DNA from: Lysobacter gummosus
Lineage (GTDB): Bacteria > Pseudomonadota > Gammaproteobacteria > Xanthomonadales > Xanthomonadaceae
DNA: 64,000 nucleotides
Assembly: GCF_001442805.1 (NCBI RefSeq)
Contig: NZ_CP011131.1
Coordinates: 3,968,001 to 4,032,000 of the forward strand
Reading direction: 5' to 3'
The position numbers were made by a program, and so were the translations under genes. Position 1 is the first letter of the stretch, and each line of letters starts with the position of its first letter. The notes below the pieces were generated by a model, which saw only the letters and a program-made list of their open reading frames with translations, was not told where the DNA came from and ran no database searches. Of this stretch, positions 26,090-35,550 are shown in pieces.

Positions 26090-27490
26090 CTACCCCATAA
26101 ACCCCAAATCCCGCCGCGGCGAAAAATTCCCCAGGTTCGGAAAGATCAAATCCAGATCCGTGTCCGCCACCCCGAACCACTTCGCCAGCGTCGCCGCATA
26201 CAGATCCACCGGCGTGGTCGGAATAATCTGCCCCCAGCCGGCGTCGTCGTTGCCGCCATTGACCAGCGTCGGCATCTGACCGAAGAAGCGTCCGCCGCGC
26301 ACCGCGCCACCGACGACGAAGTGATGCCCGCCCCAGCCGTGATCGGAACCATCGCCATTGGACGACAAGGTCCGGCCGAAATCCGAGGCCGTGAACGCGG
26401 TGACCTTGTCGGCCACGCCCAGCTCGACCGTCGCCGCATGAAACGCCGTCATCGCCTGCGATAGTCGCGACAACAACGCCGGCTGCTCGCTGAGCAGGCG
26501 ATCGTGATTATCGAATCCGCCCATCGACACGAAATACACCTGCCGCTTCAGCCCCAGCACTTCGCGCACCTTGATCATGCGCGCCACCATCTGCAGCTGC
26601 GCGGCCAGATCGTTGTTCGCGGGAAACACCGTCTGCAACGGCGTGGACGAATCCAGCGCCGTGCCGACCGCATCGGCGTTCTCCCGCGCGCGTCGGAACG
26701 AGTTGGCGTAGCTGCGGCCGAACACATGCGGCTGCGCGTTGGGCGCCATCAACGCCAGGAACGCGCGGCGGCTGTCGCCGTCCCATTCGAAACGGCTGAA
26801 ATAACGCGGACCGTCGTTGCCGATCACGTACTGGCTGCCGGTCGCCGCGCGCTGCAGGATGCTTTCGAAATTCAGCGACACCGACATCGGGATGAAGGCA
26901 TCGGGATTGGCGTCGTGCAGCAGATCGGCGATGCGCCCGCCCCAGCCCAGATTGCGGCCGTCGCCGGTGCGCGACACCTGCCAGTACTGCTGCTGATCGT
27001 TGTGCGAGAACAACTGCGGCGGCAGTTCGACCGCGTGATTGGCGTAGTCGGCCTTGCTGGTCGGGCGGATCAGCGTGCCGACATTGCCCAGCACCGCCGC
27101 CTGTCCGGTGTTGAACAAACCCTGCAACCCACTCATGCCGACGGTGTCGTCGCCGATGATCGACGACTGCAAACCGTAATCGGCGCCATCCGACGCGCCG
27201 CCTCCGGTCTGCGGCACCAGCGGCAGCAGTTGGCTCTGTTCCACCGCCAGCGTCGCGCGGGCGGTGCGGTATTGCTGATAGTGATCGTTGTCGCGCGGTA
27301 TGACCATGTTCAACGAGTCGTTGCCGCCGAACATGAAGACGCACACCAGCGCCTTGTAGTCGTCGAAGCTCGACGCCCCGTAGGCGCGCGTGGCCGCCTC
27401 GACCAGACGCAGATTGCCCAGCGCCGAATACAGGCCGGCGCCACCGAGCGCGGTGCAGATCGAATTACGCAGGAATTCACGACGTTTCAT
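26090..27490 (-). CDS. DUF1501 family exported protein
   Basis: This 466-aa protein has an N-terminus MKRREFLRNSICTALGGAG, a Tat-like export signal. It carries the family features KALVCVFMFGGNDSLNM near residue 45, ASDFGRT and DHGWGGHHFVVGG towards the C-terminus. DUF1501 proteins are related to the alkaline phosphatase/sulfatase fold, but no reaction is established. It lies 20 bp after a DUF1800 gene on the same strand, the usual partnership. The start at 27490 follows GGAGAACGCC. Confidence 0.9.
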   Translation of the reverse strand: MKRREFLRNSICTALGGAGLYSALGNLRLVEAATRAYGASSFDDYKALVCVFMFGGNDSLNMVIPRDNDHYQQYRTARATLAVEQSQLLPLVPQTGGGASDGADYGLQSSIIGDDTVGMSGLQGLFNTGQAAVLGNVGTLIRPTSKADYANHAVELPPQLFSHNDQQQYWQVSRTGDGRNLGWGGRIADLLHDANPDAFIPMSVSLNFESILQRAATGSQYVIGNDGPRYFSRFEWDGDSRRAFLALMAPNAQPHVFGRSYANSFRRARENADAVGTALDSSTPLQTVFPANNDLAAQLQMVARMIKVREVLGLKRQVYFVSMGGFDNHDRLLSEQPALLSRLSQAMTAFHAATVELGVADKVTAFTASDFGRTLSSNGDGSDHGWGGHHFVVGGAVRGGRFFGQMPTLVNGGNDDAGWGQIIPTTPVDLYAATLAKWFGVADTDLDLIFPNLGNFSPRRDLGFMG

Positions 27491-27510
27491 GGCGTTCTCC
27501 TCAGTCCTGC

Positions 27511-29343
27511 TTACTTCTGCACGATGTATTCGGGCGAATTGACGATCAGGTACAACGCTTCCTGCACCCGTTCGCGCTTGGCCGCCGTCGTGTTGGCCGG
27601 CATGCCGTTGAGCCGTTCCAGCAGCACCTGACGCATCGGCGCCGACATCTGCCCGGACAGGAACAACACGTTGTAGCGATCGATCAACGCACCGGGATTG
27701 GTCGCCAGCGCCACGTCGCGGGTGAGATTGATCGCCATCTCGTCGTTGCCGATGCCGGCCGGATTGCCGACATAGGAATCGAAGATCTTGCGCATCAGAT
27801 AGCCTTCGTTGGCCGGCAACATGTAGTCGGTGGCCAACTGCAGTTCCGGCGCGGCCAGATTCAATTGCGAGGGCTCGCCCATCGGCCGGTAGTTCGGGCT
27901 GAAGAAGTTGAACACCGAGGACGCGTACATCGGCGCCTGGCCGAGGTTGCCCTCCATGGTCCAGAACTCGTCGAGGAAGCCCGACTTCGACTTGGCGTTG
28001 AGCGCGCGCCACAGATGGGTCAGACGCAGGATCGGCTCGCGCACCTTGCCGAAATTTTCCGGCTGCGAGGCCGGATCGCGCGCTTCCGGGTCCATCAACA
28101 CCGCGGTCACCACCGCGCGCAGATCGCCGCGCACGCCCTGGCCGTTATCGTTGAACGCCGCCGCGACGCGGCCGACATAGGCCGGACTGGGATTGCTGGT
28201 GACCAGCCGCTGGATCAACTGCCGGCCGATGAAAGGCCCGACGTTGGGATGGTTGAAGATGTTGTCGAGCGCAGCGGCCAGATCGCCGTGGCCGCTGCCG
28301 CCGGCGGCGAGCTTGCCGCCCGGCAGGCTCACGCCGGTATATTCCAGCAACTGCTTTTCCTGCGCCGAGGCGTGATAGGCCGCCTGATTCTCCATCGGCG
28401 TCACCCACGCCGGCGCGCTGGAATCGTAGTAGTAGCAATCGAAATAACCTTCCGCCTGGCAGCCGTCGAAGGTCCAGCCAGTGAATACGTGGGCGAAGCC
28501 CTTGACCGTGTCCTGGTTGTAGGTCGGCACCGGCTGCTGATTGGCATCGAGGATCGGCGTGCCGTCGGGATTGAGCCGCACCAGGCCGACACTGAACAAC
28601 TGCAGCACTTCGCGCGCGTAGTTTTCGTCCGGGCGGATGTTGTTAACCGGATCGGGCTTCTGGTTCTGCATCATCGACAGGTAGATTCCCATCACCGGAT
28701 GCAGGGTCACGTCTTCGATCAAGGTGCGGAAATTGCCGAAGGAATCGCGCGCCAGAGTATCGTAGTAATGCGTCATCCCGTGCGGCGCGTTGCCGAGCAG
28801 ATCGGAAGTCGCATCCGAGACGACGAAGATTTCGCTGAGCGCGAACGCCACGCGTTGGCGCAGTTGATCGTTGTGCACGATCTGGGTCGGCTTGATCGGG
28901 TCCTTGCCGCCGATGGCATTGACGAACCAGGCATCCAGGCGCCAATCGCGGCGCACGTCGCTACCGGTGCCCGCGCGCGCCGCCGCGTTCTTCATGAAGG
29001 TCAACTGCGAGGACACCGGATAACCGACCTGCTCGTTGATCCACGCGGCGTAACCGATCTGCCGGAGCTTGGCGATGTCTTCGAGCGTCGGCCCGAACGT
29101 CGCCTGCGCGAGGAATCGCGCCGCCTCGGCGTCGGTGGCCGGAATATCGGCGACCTTCGCCACCGGCGCGGCGCCGACGGCGCGCGACTCGATGCCCTGG
29201 TTCGCTCGATCCCGCGCATCCGGATACGGCCCCGCGTACTCAGGCAGCGGCGTCACGCCGCGCAGCACGGCGAAGATTCCCAGCACCAGCAACAGGCGCG
29301 GCGACGCGCCCATCCACGCTGAGCGCAGAAGTGTCGATTTCAT
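27511..29343 (-). CDS. DUF1800 family exported protein
   Basis: This 610-aa protein has an N-terminal hydrophobic signal (residues 12-28) and the DUF1800 hallmarks AARFLAQATFGPT (about 75-90), LRQRVAFALSEIFVVS, HPVMGIYLS, ENYAREVLQLFSVGL and FTGWTFDG. The family is widespread, and the genes often sit directly upstream of DUF1501, as here. The biochemical role is unknown; the pair is presumably exported together to the periplasm or beyond. Confidence 0.9.
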   Translation of the reverse strand: MKSTLLRSAWMGASPRLLLVLGIFAVLRGVTPLPEYAGPYPDARDRANQGIESRAVGAAPVAKVADIPATDAEAARFLAQATFGPTLEDIAKLRQIGYAAWINEQVGYPVSSQLTFMKNAAARAGTGSDVRRDWRLDAWFVNAIGGKDPIKPTQIVHNDQLRQRVAFALSEIFVVSDATSDLLGNAPHGMTHYYDTLARDSFGNFRTLIEDVTLHPVMGIYLSMMQNQKPDPVNNIRPDENYAREVLQLFSVGLVRLNPDGTPILDANQQPVPTYNQDTVKGFAHVFTGWTFDGCQAEGYFDCYYYDSSAPAWVTPMENQAAYHASAQEKQLLEYTGVSLPGGKLAAGGSGHGDLAAALDNIFNHPNVGPFIGRQLIQRLVTSNPSPAYVGRVAAAFNDNGQGVRGDLRAVVTAVLMDPEARDPASQPENFGKVREPILRLTHLWRALNAKSKSGFLDEFWTMEGNLGQAPMYASSVFNFFSPNYRPMGEPSQLNLAAPELQLATDYMLPANEGYLMRKIFDSYVGNPAGIGNDEMAINLTRDVALATNPGALIDRYNVLFLSGQMSAPMRQVLLERLNGMPANTTAAKRERVQEALYLIVNSPEYIVQK

Positions 29344-29558
29344 TGCGGGCCCCCAAGGCTGGCGATTCGGGAGCGATGCTAGGCGCGTGACAGGTGCGGA
29401 ATCTTGATAGCCGACACGCTTCTAATTCGGACTACGGCTTGATTCCGGATTGACAATCACGGAATTTGACGGCGGTGACAATCGTCATCGGCGGTGAGTG
29501 ATGGCGCGGCATGAATCATCGAATCGAAAGGACCGGCAAAACCGCGCCAGTCCAATGG

Positions 29559-31241
29559 CTACTTCGTGGATGTCGGATCAGCGGGTTTCCACACCGTCGC
29601 CCCATCGACGTATGTCCCAAGCAGCTTCAAATCGCGCAACTGCCCTGGTTCGACCGCAAGCGGATCTTGCTCGAGCACGACGAAATCCGCGCTCTTTCCC
29701 ACCGCCAAACTCCCCACCTCGCCCTCGGCGAACCCCGCATACGCCGCATCGAGCGTGAATCCGCGCAGGGCTTCGAACGCGGTGAGTTTTTCCTCCGGAT
29801 GCCAGCCGCCGAGCGGCTTGCCGTCGGCGTCGGCGCGGGTCACGGTGGCGTACAGGCCCAGGCGCGGGTCGGCCGATTCGACCGGGAAGTCCGAACCCAA
29901 TGCCAGGCGCGCGCCGCTGTCGCGCAGTTGCCGCCAGGCGTAGGCGCCGTTGATACGGGCCGGGCCGATGCGCTGCTCGGCCCAGGGCATGTCGCTGGTG
30001 GCGTGGGTGGGTTGCATCGCGGCGATTACGTGCATCGCGGCCAAGCGCGGCAGGTCCTGCGCGGCGATGATCTGCGCGTGTTCGATCCGCCAGCGGGGAT
30101 CGCCGCGCCGGGCGTCGGCGCCGAGCGCTTGCTCGTACAGGTCCAGCACTTGGCGGTTGCCGCGGTCGCCGATGGCGTGAGTGGCGACCTGCACGCCGCA
30201 GCGCTTGGCTTTGGCGATCGCCGTGCGCATCGCGTCGGGCGACATGCGCAGCAGACCGCGGTTGCCGTGATCGTCGCTGTAATCCTCCAGCATCGCCGCG
30301 CCGCGGCTGCCGAGTGCACCGTCGGCATAGAGTTTGACCGTGCGCAGTTTCAGGCGGCCCGAGGGATGCTGGTACAGGCCTTCGCGGCATAGCAGTTCGA
30401 GCACATCGTCATCGCCGTCGGCGAAGGCGGTGATGCGCAGCGGCAGCTGCTTGCTATCGGCCAAGCGCTGATAGGCGCGCAGCACGGACATGTCGACTCG
30501 CGCGTCGTGCACGCCGGTGAGGCCTTCGGCGATCGCGGCCTGCATGCCCAGGGTCAGCGCGCGTTCGGTCGCGGCCGCGTCCAGGGGCGGACGCGCTTTC
30601 TCCAGCAGCGCCATGGCATCGTCGATGAAGATGCCGGTGGGCTTGCCGTGGTCGTCGCGCAGAATGCGGCCGCCGTCGGGCTGCCAGTCGCCGGACAGGT
30701 CGCGGCCGACCGCGCTCATCGCGGCGCTGTTGGCCCAGCCGGCGTGGCCGTCGATGCGCTGCAGCCACACCGGGCAGTCGCTGAATTCGGTGTCGAGATC
30801 CTCGGCGTTCGGAAAGCGCGGATCGAGCCAGTCGTTCTGGTCCCAGCCGTAGCCGAGCAGCCACTGCCCGGGTTGCAGATGCGCGGCGAAGTCGCGCAGC
30901 CGCTGCAGCGCTTCGGCCTTGCTGCGGGCGCCGGTCAGGTCGGCGCGAATCCGGTTGAAACCCAGTTCGAACACGTGCGCGTGCGAATCGATCAGGCCGG
31001 GCACGACGGTGGCCGCGCCCACGTCCAGCCGCCGCGCGCGCGGATAACGCCGCAGCAATTCCTGTTTGCCGCCTACAGCGAGAATCTTGCCGCCGGCATC
31101 GTAGGCCATGGCTTGCGCGCGCGGCTGCGCGGGGTCCATGGTGTGGATGCGCGCGGCGGTGAGGACGGTGACGGGCGCGGCCGTCGCGACCGTACTGGCG
31201 CTGAAGAGCACAACCGGCAGGACATACCGCAGCATCCGCAT
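29559..31241 (-). CDS. Exported amidohydrolase (YtcJ-like)
   Basis: This is a 560-aa metal-dependent hydrolase of the amidohydrolase superfamily with a signal peptide (residues 1-22, ending TVATAA). Metal-site motifs are GLIDSHAHVFELG, KLYADGALGSRGA, THAIGDRGN, RIEHAQ and ALGSDFPVE. The arrangement matches YtcJ/NfdA-like N-substituted formamide or related amidohydrolases. The natural substrate cannot be told. It is transcribed alone, convergent with nothing nearby, and precedes the exporter operon on the minus strand. Confidence 0.9.
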   Translation of the reverse strand: MRMLRYVLPVVLFSASTVATAAPVTVLTAARIHTMDPAQPRAQAMAYDAGGKILAVGGKQELLRRYPRARRLDVGAATVVPGLIDSHAHVFELGFNRIRADLTGARSKAEALQRLRDFAAHLQPGQWLLGYGWDQNDWLDPRFPNAEDLDTEFSDCPVWLQRIDGHAGWANSAAMSAVGRDLSGDWQPDGGRILRDDHGKPTGIFIDDAMALLEKARPPLDAAATERALTLGMQAAIAEGLTGVHDARVDMSVLRAYQRLADSKQLPLRITAFADGDDDVLELLCREGLYQHPSGRLKLRTVKLYADGALGSRGAAMLEDYSDDHGNRGLLRMSPDAMRTAIAKAKRCGVQVATHAIGDRGNRQVLDLYEQALGADARRGDPRWRIEHAQIIAAQDLPRLAAMHVIAAMQPTHATSDMPWAEQRIGPARINGAYAWRQLRDSGARLALGSDFPVESADPRLGLYATVTRADADGKPLGGWHPEEKLTAFEALRGFTLDAAYAGFAEGEVGSLAVGKSADFVVLEQDPLAVEPGQLRDLKLLGTYVDGATVWKPADPTSTK

Positions 31242-31322
31242 CGCGTTTCCCCGAAGCCGTCGCAGCCACGAATGTGCGAGAAAGCCGCGGGGCGTGCAAG
31301 TGCTCGCCCCGCCGCTGCCGGA

Positions 31323-32411
31323 TCAATCCAGGCGCTTGGTGAACCTGGCCACGGCCAGACTCATCATCACCGCGATGAAGCCGACCAGATACGCGACGTC
31401 GTGCCACAGCTCCCACAGACTGGCGCCGCGCAGCATCACGCCACGGATCAGCCGCAGGAAATGGGTCATCGGCAGCACTTCCGCCAACCACTGCGCCGCC
31501 ACCGGCATGCCGGCGTAGGGGAACATGAAGCCCGACAGCAGGATCGACGGCAGCAGGATGAACACCGTCATCTGCATCGCCTGGAACTGCGAGGCGGCCT
31601 TGGTCGAAATCATCAGGCCCAGGGCCAGATTGGCCAGGATCAGCAGCACCGCGGCGATATAGACATCCAGCACACTGCCCTTGATCGGCACCGCGAACAG
31701 CCACACGCCCAGCAGCAGCACCACGCTGGTCTGCAGCAGGCCGATCAACGCATACGGCAGCACCTTGCCGATCATCAACTCAGTGCTGCTGACCGGCGTG
31801 GTGATCAGCAATTCCATGTTGCCGCGCTCGCGTTCGCGCACGATCGCCACCGAAGTGAACATCACCATCGTCATGGTCAGGATCACGCCGATCAGGCCGG
31901 GCACGATGTTCACCGGCGAGCGCCGCTGCGGGTTGTAGAACGCGACCACGCTGATCGGCGCGGTCTTGCGAGGCGCCGCCACCGAGCTGTCGATCGGCAA
32001 CTGCGCCAGTTGCGCGGCCGCGCTCTGCACCACGGTGTCGCTGCCGTCGACCATCACCTGCGCGACTTCGCGGCCGTCGACGCGGCGGCGTTCGAAGTCC
32101 GGCGGCAAGTTCACGCCGACGCTGATTTCGCCGCGACGCAGCATCTCGACCAGTTGCTGCGGCGTGTCGGCATCGGCGACCGGCTTGATCACGCCGGTGG
32201 CGATCATGTCCATGATCAGCGCGCGCGAAGCGGCGGTGCCGGATTGATCGGCGATGGCCGCGGTCAGGCCGCGCGGGTTGAGGTTGATGGCATAGCCGAA
32301 CAGCACCAGCTGGCCGACCGGGATCATCACGATCATCGCCAGGGTGATGCGGTCGCGGCGCAACTGCCGGACTTCCTTGAGCACGATGGCCCATAAGCGT
32401 CGCAGTCTCAT
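31323..32411 (-). CDS. ABC-2 type exporter permease (YbhR/YbhS-like)
   Basis: This 362-aa permease has one N-terminal helix, a large periplasmic loop (about residues 45-170) and five C-terminal helices, the ABC-2 arrangement. Its features include FTSVAIVRERERGNMELLITTPV and LSGFMFPYAGMP. It forms the membrane channel with the ATPase encoded just before it (ATGA overlap). E. coli YbhGFSR has two permeases; only one is found here, so it likely forms a homodimer. Confidence 0.92.
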   Translation of the reverse strand: MRLRRLWAIVLKEVRQLRRDRITLAMIVMIPVGQLVLFGYAINLNPRGLTAAIADQSGTAASRALIMDMIATGVIKPVADADTPQQLVEMLRRGEISVGVNLPPDFERRRVDGREVAQVMVDGSDTVVQSAAAQLAQLPIDSSVAAPRKTAPISVVAFYNPQRRSPVNIVPGLIGVILTMTMVMFTSVAIVRERERGNMELLITTPVSSTELMIGKVLPYALIGLLQTSVVLLLGVWLFAVPIKGSVLDVYIAAVLLILANLALGLMISTKAASQFQAMQMTVFILLPSILLSGFMFPYAGMPVAAQWLAEVLPMTHFLRLIRGVMLRGASLWELWHDVAYLVGFIAVMMSLAVARFTKRLD

Positions 32412-33427
32412 GCCGCGGCCTCCGCCGCCGGCGCGGGCGCGTCGCGGCCGCGCGTGGCCGATACGAATACGTCTTCCAGATTGGGCTTGGCCTTGTTCAC
32501 CTCGGCATCGAGGCCGGCCTCGCGCAGGGCGGCGAGGATGTTCGACTCCGCGGTATCGGCATCGGCCAGCAGCACGCGCAGGCTGTTGCCGATCTGGGCG
32601 ACGCTGAGCACGCCGTCGAGCGCGACCAGCACGCGCTGGGCCTTGCGCGGCTGCGCCGCCAGCACTTCGACCGAACGCCCGGCCAGCGCGTCGGTGAGTT
32701 CGGCCGGGGTGCCGTCGGCGACCAGCACGCCGCGGTCGAGAATCGCCAGGCGGTGGCAACGTTCGGCTTCGTCCATGTAGTGCGTGGACACCAGCAAGGT
32801 GGTGCCGCCGTCGGCGAGTTCGAACAGTTTTTCCCAGAAGTCGCGCCGCGACTCGGGATCGACCGCGCTGGTGGGTTCATCCAGGAACAACAGCTCCGGC
32901 CCGTGAATGACCGCGCCGGCCAGGGCCAGGCGCTGTTTCTGGCCGCCGCTCATGGTGCCGGCCAGTTGTTTCTGGCGATCGCCGAAGTGGTATTGCTCGA
33001 TCAATTCATCGATGCGTTCGCGCGCCCGGGCCTTCGGGATCTCCTGCACGGCGGCGAGAAATTCCAGGTTCTCGCGCACGGTCAGGTCTTCGAACAGGGA
33101 GAACTTCTGCGTCATGTAGCCGATGCGGCGGCGCAGCGCTTCGGCCTGCTGCGGGATCTTCAGGCCGAGCACTTCGATCTCGCCCTCGGTCGGCGTGAGC
33201 AGGCCGCACAGCATGCGGATGGTGGTGGACTTGCCCGAGCCGTTGGGCCCGAGGAAGCCGTACACGCAGGCACGCGGCACGGTCAGATCGACCCGATCGA
33301 CCGCGCGCAAGGCGCCGAAGTGCTTGCTCATGCCGCGCGCCTTGATCGCCGGTTGCTCGCTGCCGGCGGCGGCCGGCGCTGGCGGTTGCACCGCGGCGGC
33401 GGGATCGGCGGGCCGGTCGCGGCTCAT
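32408..33427 (-). CDS. ABC exporter ATP-binding protein (YbhF-like)
   Basis: This 339-aa ATPase has one nucleotide-binding domain: Walker A GPNGSGKS (60-67), signature MSGGQ (159-163, Leu replaced by Met), Walker B LLFLDEP (179-185) and H-loop STHYMDEAE. A Pro/Ala-rich leader of about 28 residues precedes the domain. It overlaps both neighbours by 4 bp (ATGA), so MFP, ATPase and permease are coupled. Confidence 0.94.
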   Translation of the reverse strand: MSRDRPADPAAAVQPPAPAAAGSEQPAIKARGMSKHFGALRAVDRVDLTVPRACVYGFLGPNGSGKSTTIRMLCGLLTPTEGEIEVLGLKIPQQAEALRRRIGYMTQKFSLFEDLTVRENLEFLAAVQEIPKARARERIDELIEQYHFGDRQKQLAGTMSGGQKQRLALAGAVIHGPELLFLDEPTSAVDPESRRDFWEKLFELADGGTTLLVSTHYMDEAERCHRLAILDRGVLVADGTPAELTDALAGRSVEVLAAQPRKAQRVLVALDGVLSVAQIGNSLRVLLADADTAESNILAALREAGLDAEVNKAKPNLEDVFVSATRGRDAPAPAAEAAA

Positions 33428-34371
33428 GGCGCGAACTCGACCCGCACCGGCAGACCGGCCGGCAAGTCGGTGGCCTTGGCGTCGGTCAGTTCGACTTCGG
33501 CCAGATAGCTCAGGCGCGCGGCGTCTTCGCCGGTCAGCGCGTAGTACGGGGTGAAGCTGGGTTCGCTGCGGATCATACGCACGCGGCCGGTCCAGGCCTG
33601 TTCGCGACCTTCGATGTAGACCCGCGCGGCGCGGCCGACCAGCACGTCCTGGCGCATCGGCTCGGGCACGTACACGCGCGCGTAGGGATGTTCGCCGACC
33701 AGCATCACCGCCAGCGGCGAACCCACCGGCGCCTGATCGCCGAGTTTGTACGGCAGGCTGTCGATCACGCCGTCGCGCGGCGCGATCACATCCAGTTTTG
33801 CGAACGTCACCTGTTGCACCTGCGCCTGCGCCTGCGCGGCGGCGAGCGCGGCCTGGCCCTGCGCGATCTGCTCGCGACGGGTGCCGTGTTCGAGTTCCAG
33901 CAATGCCGCTTGCGCGGCGCCGACCTGGGCTTGCGCGTTGCCGGCGGCGGCGCGGGCGCGATCGACTTCCGACGCGGCGATCAACTGGCGCTTGCCCAGC
34001 GGCTGCACGCGGGCGTAGTACGCCGCCGCATCGCGCTGCTGCGCCTGCGCGGCGGCGAGATTGGCGCGCGCCTGGGCGATGGTTTCGCTGCGCGGACCGG
34101 CTTCGAGCTCGGCCAATGCATCGGCGGACTGGCGCGCCTGCGCCTGCGCGGCGCTCAATTGCGAACGGGTGCGGTCGAGTTCGAGTTGCAGCACGCGGGT
34201 GCCGGCCTTGACGCGCTGGCCTTCGCGCACGTCGATGCGCACGACTTTTTCCGCGGTCGGCGCCGGCAAGGTGACGCGGTCCCATTCCAGGGTGCCCAGC
34301 GCCTGCGGTTTGTCTTTGCCGCAGGCGGTCAACATGGCGAGCAGCAGCATGTTCAATCCCGCGAACTTCAC
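33424..34371 (-). CDS. HlyD-family membrane fusion lipoprotein (YbhG-like)
   Basis: This is a periplasmic adaptor of about 315 aa. The signal peptide ends in lipobox LTAC, so a lipid anchor is likely. The biotinyl-lipoyl halves flank a long coiled-coil hairpin rich in Ala, Gln and Arg (about residues 85-205), followed by a beta-barrel domain (GEHPYARVYVPEP). It joins the ABC exporter to an outer membrane channel not encoded here. GTG at 34371 gives a full signal peptide; ATG at 34350 is the alternative. Confidence 0.9.
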   Translation of the reverse strand: MKFAGLNMLLLAMLTACGKDKPQALGTLEWDRVTLPAPTAEKVVRIDVREGQRVKAGTRVLQLELDRTRSQLSAAQAQARQSADALAELEAGPRSETIAQARANLAAAQAQQRDAAAYYARVQPLGKRQLIAASEVDRARAAAGNAQAQVGAAQAALLELEHGTRREQIAQGQAALAAAQAQAQVQQVTFAKLDVIAPRDGVIDSLPYKLGDQAPVGSPLAVMLVGEHPYARVYVPEPMRQDVLVGRAARVYIEGREQAWTGRVRMIRSEPSFTPYYALTGEDAARLSYLAEVELTDAKATDLPAGLPVRVEFAP

Positions 34372-34410
34372 TGAGGCGCGATAACCGGTTCGCGATGAGG
34401 CCCCGAAGTC

Positions 34411-34500
34411 TTTTATGGGAGGGGCTTCAGCCCCGATGCTGTTCGATCCAACACGGCGATCCGGTAGAAAAGCGTCGGGGCTGAAGCCCCTCCCACAAAA
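34411..34500. repeat. REP-like inverted pair (GGGAGGGGCTTCAGCCCC family)
   Basis: GGGAGGGGCTTCAGCCCCGA (34417-34436) and its inverted partner TCGGGGCTGAAGCCCCTCCC (about 34475-34494) form a large stem around a 38-bp loop, inside the gap between tetR and the MFP gene. Related copies lie at 37484, 38928, 53986 and, decayed, 18015. Confidence 0.88.
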
Positions 34501-34559
34501 GATGCTCCTCCCACAAACGCCGACAGCAGTCATCGCGGTCATCTCGTCGTCCTCGCGTT

Positions 34560-35243
34560 TCATGGCATCAACCCCCGGTCGAGCAGAGCCAGCGCGTGGC
34601 GGCGCTGCGTATCCAGATCGAGATCCTCGGCATCGAACATGAAACGCCAGATCGGCGCGCTCGCGGCCGGGAACAGAGTCAAGCCGATCAGGCTGACCAT
34701 CAGCAGGCGCGGGTCCAGATCCGGATTGATGCGGCCCTCGGCCTGCGCCTGGGCGAAGCGCTTGGCCATCATCTGCGGCAGCACCGGGCCGATCTTCTGG
34801 AACAGCACGCTTTCGCGCAGCGCGCCGCCTTCGCACAGCACCTCGCGCACCCACAGCGACGGCAGCCAGGGATGCGCGGCGACGATGCGGCCGACCCCGG
34901 CGACGAAGCCGCCGATCAGATCGAACACGTCCTTGCCCTCGCCCATCAGCCCGTCGCGCAGGCCCATGAACACCGGGATCAGGCGCTCGTTGCTGACCGC
35001 TTCCTGCAATTGCTCCTTGTCGCCGAAGTAGTAATGCAACAGCGCCGGATTGACGCCGGCCTCGGCGGCGATCGCGCGCAGCGAGGTCGCGGCGATGCCC
35101 TGGCGGGCGTAACAGGCGATGGCGGCATCGAGCAGGCGCGCGCGCAGATCGGGATTGTCGGCCGCGGCCGGCCGACCCGGGGCGCGCTTGGGCGCCGAGG
35201 TCTTATGCGGCCGGCCGCGTTTGGCGGGGGTGGGCGTGTCCAT
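34560..35243 (-). CDS. TetR/AcrR family repressor (CecR-like)
   Basis: This is a 227-aa regulator. A basic Pro/Lys-rich leader precedes the HTH (about residues 35-80: LLDAAIACYARQGIAATSLRAIAAEAGVNPALLHYYFGDKEQL), and a ligand-binding helical domain follows. It is transcribed ahead of the MFP-ABC-permease genes, as CecR is with ybhGFSR in E. coli, so it probably represses this exporter and itself. An AT-rich palindrome sits 10 bp before its start. Confidence 0.9.
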   Translation of the reverse strand: MDTPTPAKRGRPHKTSAPKRAPGRPAAADNPDLRARLLDAAIACYARQGIAATSLRAIAAEAGVNPALLHYYFGDKEQLQEAVSNERLIPVFMGLRDGLMGEGKDVFDLIGGFVAGVGRIVAAHPWLPSLWVREVLCEGGALRESVLFQKIGPVLPQMMAKRFAQAQAEGRINPDLDPRLLMVSLIGLTLFPAASAPIWRFMFDAEDLDLDTQRRHALALLDRGLMP

Positions 35244-35252
35244 GCGCCATAT

Positions 35253-35268
35253 TTAATTCAATGATTAA
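35253..35268. promoter_or_regulatory. Putative TetR operator
   Basis: TTAAT-N6-ATTAA lies 10-25 bp upstream of the tetR start in an AT-rich island (35249-35273) within very GC-rich DNA. Position and symmetry fit an autoregulatory operator overlapping the promoter. Unproven. Confidence 0.5.
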
Positions 35269-35550
35269 TTAGATCGCAAGAGCGGGCCGACGGGCGGTCG
35301 TTCTGGCTGGGGGTGGGATGGGCTGCTGATGGCCGAGGTTTGGCGGTAGGCGGCCCTCGCCCATCCTGATCCGCAGTGCGGGTTGAGCCACGCCGATTCG
35401 GCAGTTGAACTGCTGCGGGCAATACGAACGAGCGCCGCCCGAGGCCGGGCGAGCAACGCACTAGGCACTAGGCGGTATCGCTCGGACGCGATCGACGGAT
35501 CGATAAGCGTCGCTTGAGCCAGGTCCGCGGGCGATCGCCCGCACCTTCCA
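35269..35550. other. Intergenic region between MBL gene and tetR
   Basis: This stretch of about 280 bp has no convincing gene. It ends with a perfect 16-bp palindrome GCGGGCGATCGCCCGC (35527-35542), 9 bp after the MBL-fold stop on the minus strand, which could slow transcription but lacks a T-run. Open frames here have no ribosome site or family match. Confidence 0.4.

Noticed and set aside
25464..26180. Minus-strand open frame with repeated VIPAKAGIQ peptides
   Set aside because: It is simply the translation of the 53-bp palindrome array; no start signal or protein family supports it.
34560..34854. Longer N-terminus of the membrane fusion protein reaching into tetR
   Set aside because: The frame is open, but it runs through a REP-like hairpin and into the tetR gene; a lipoprotein signal begins at 34371.
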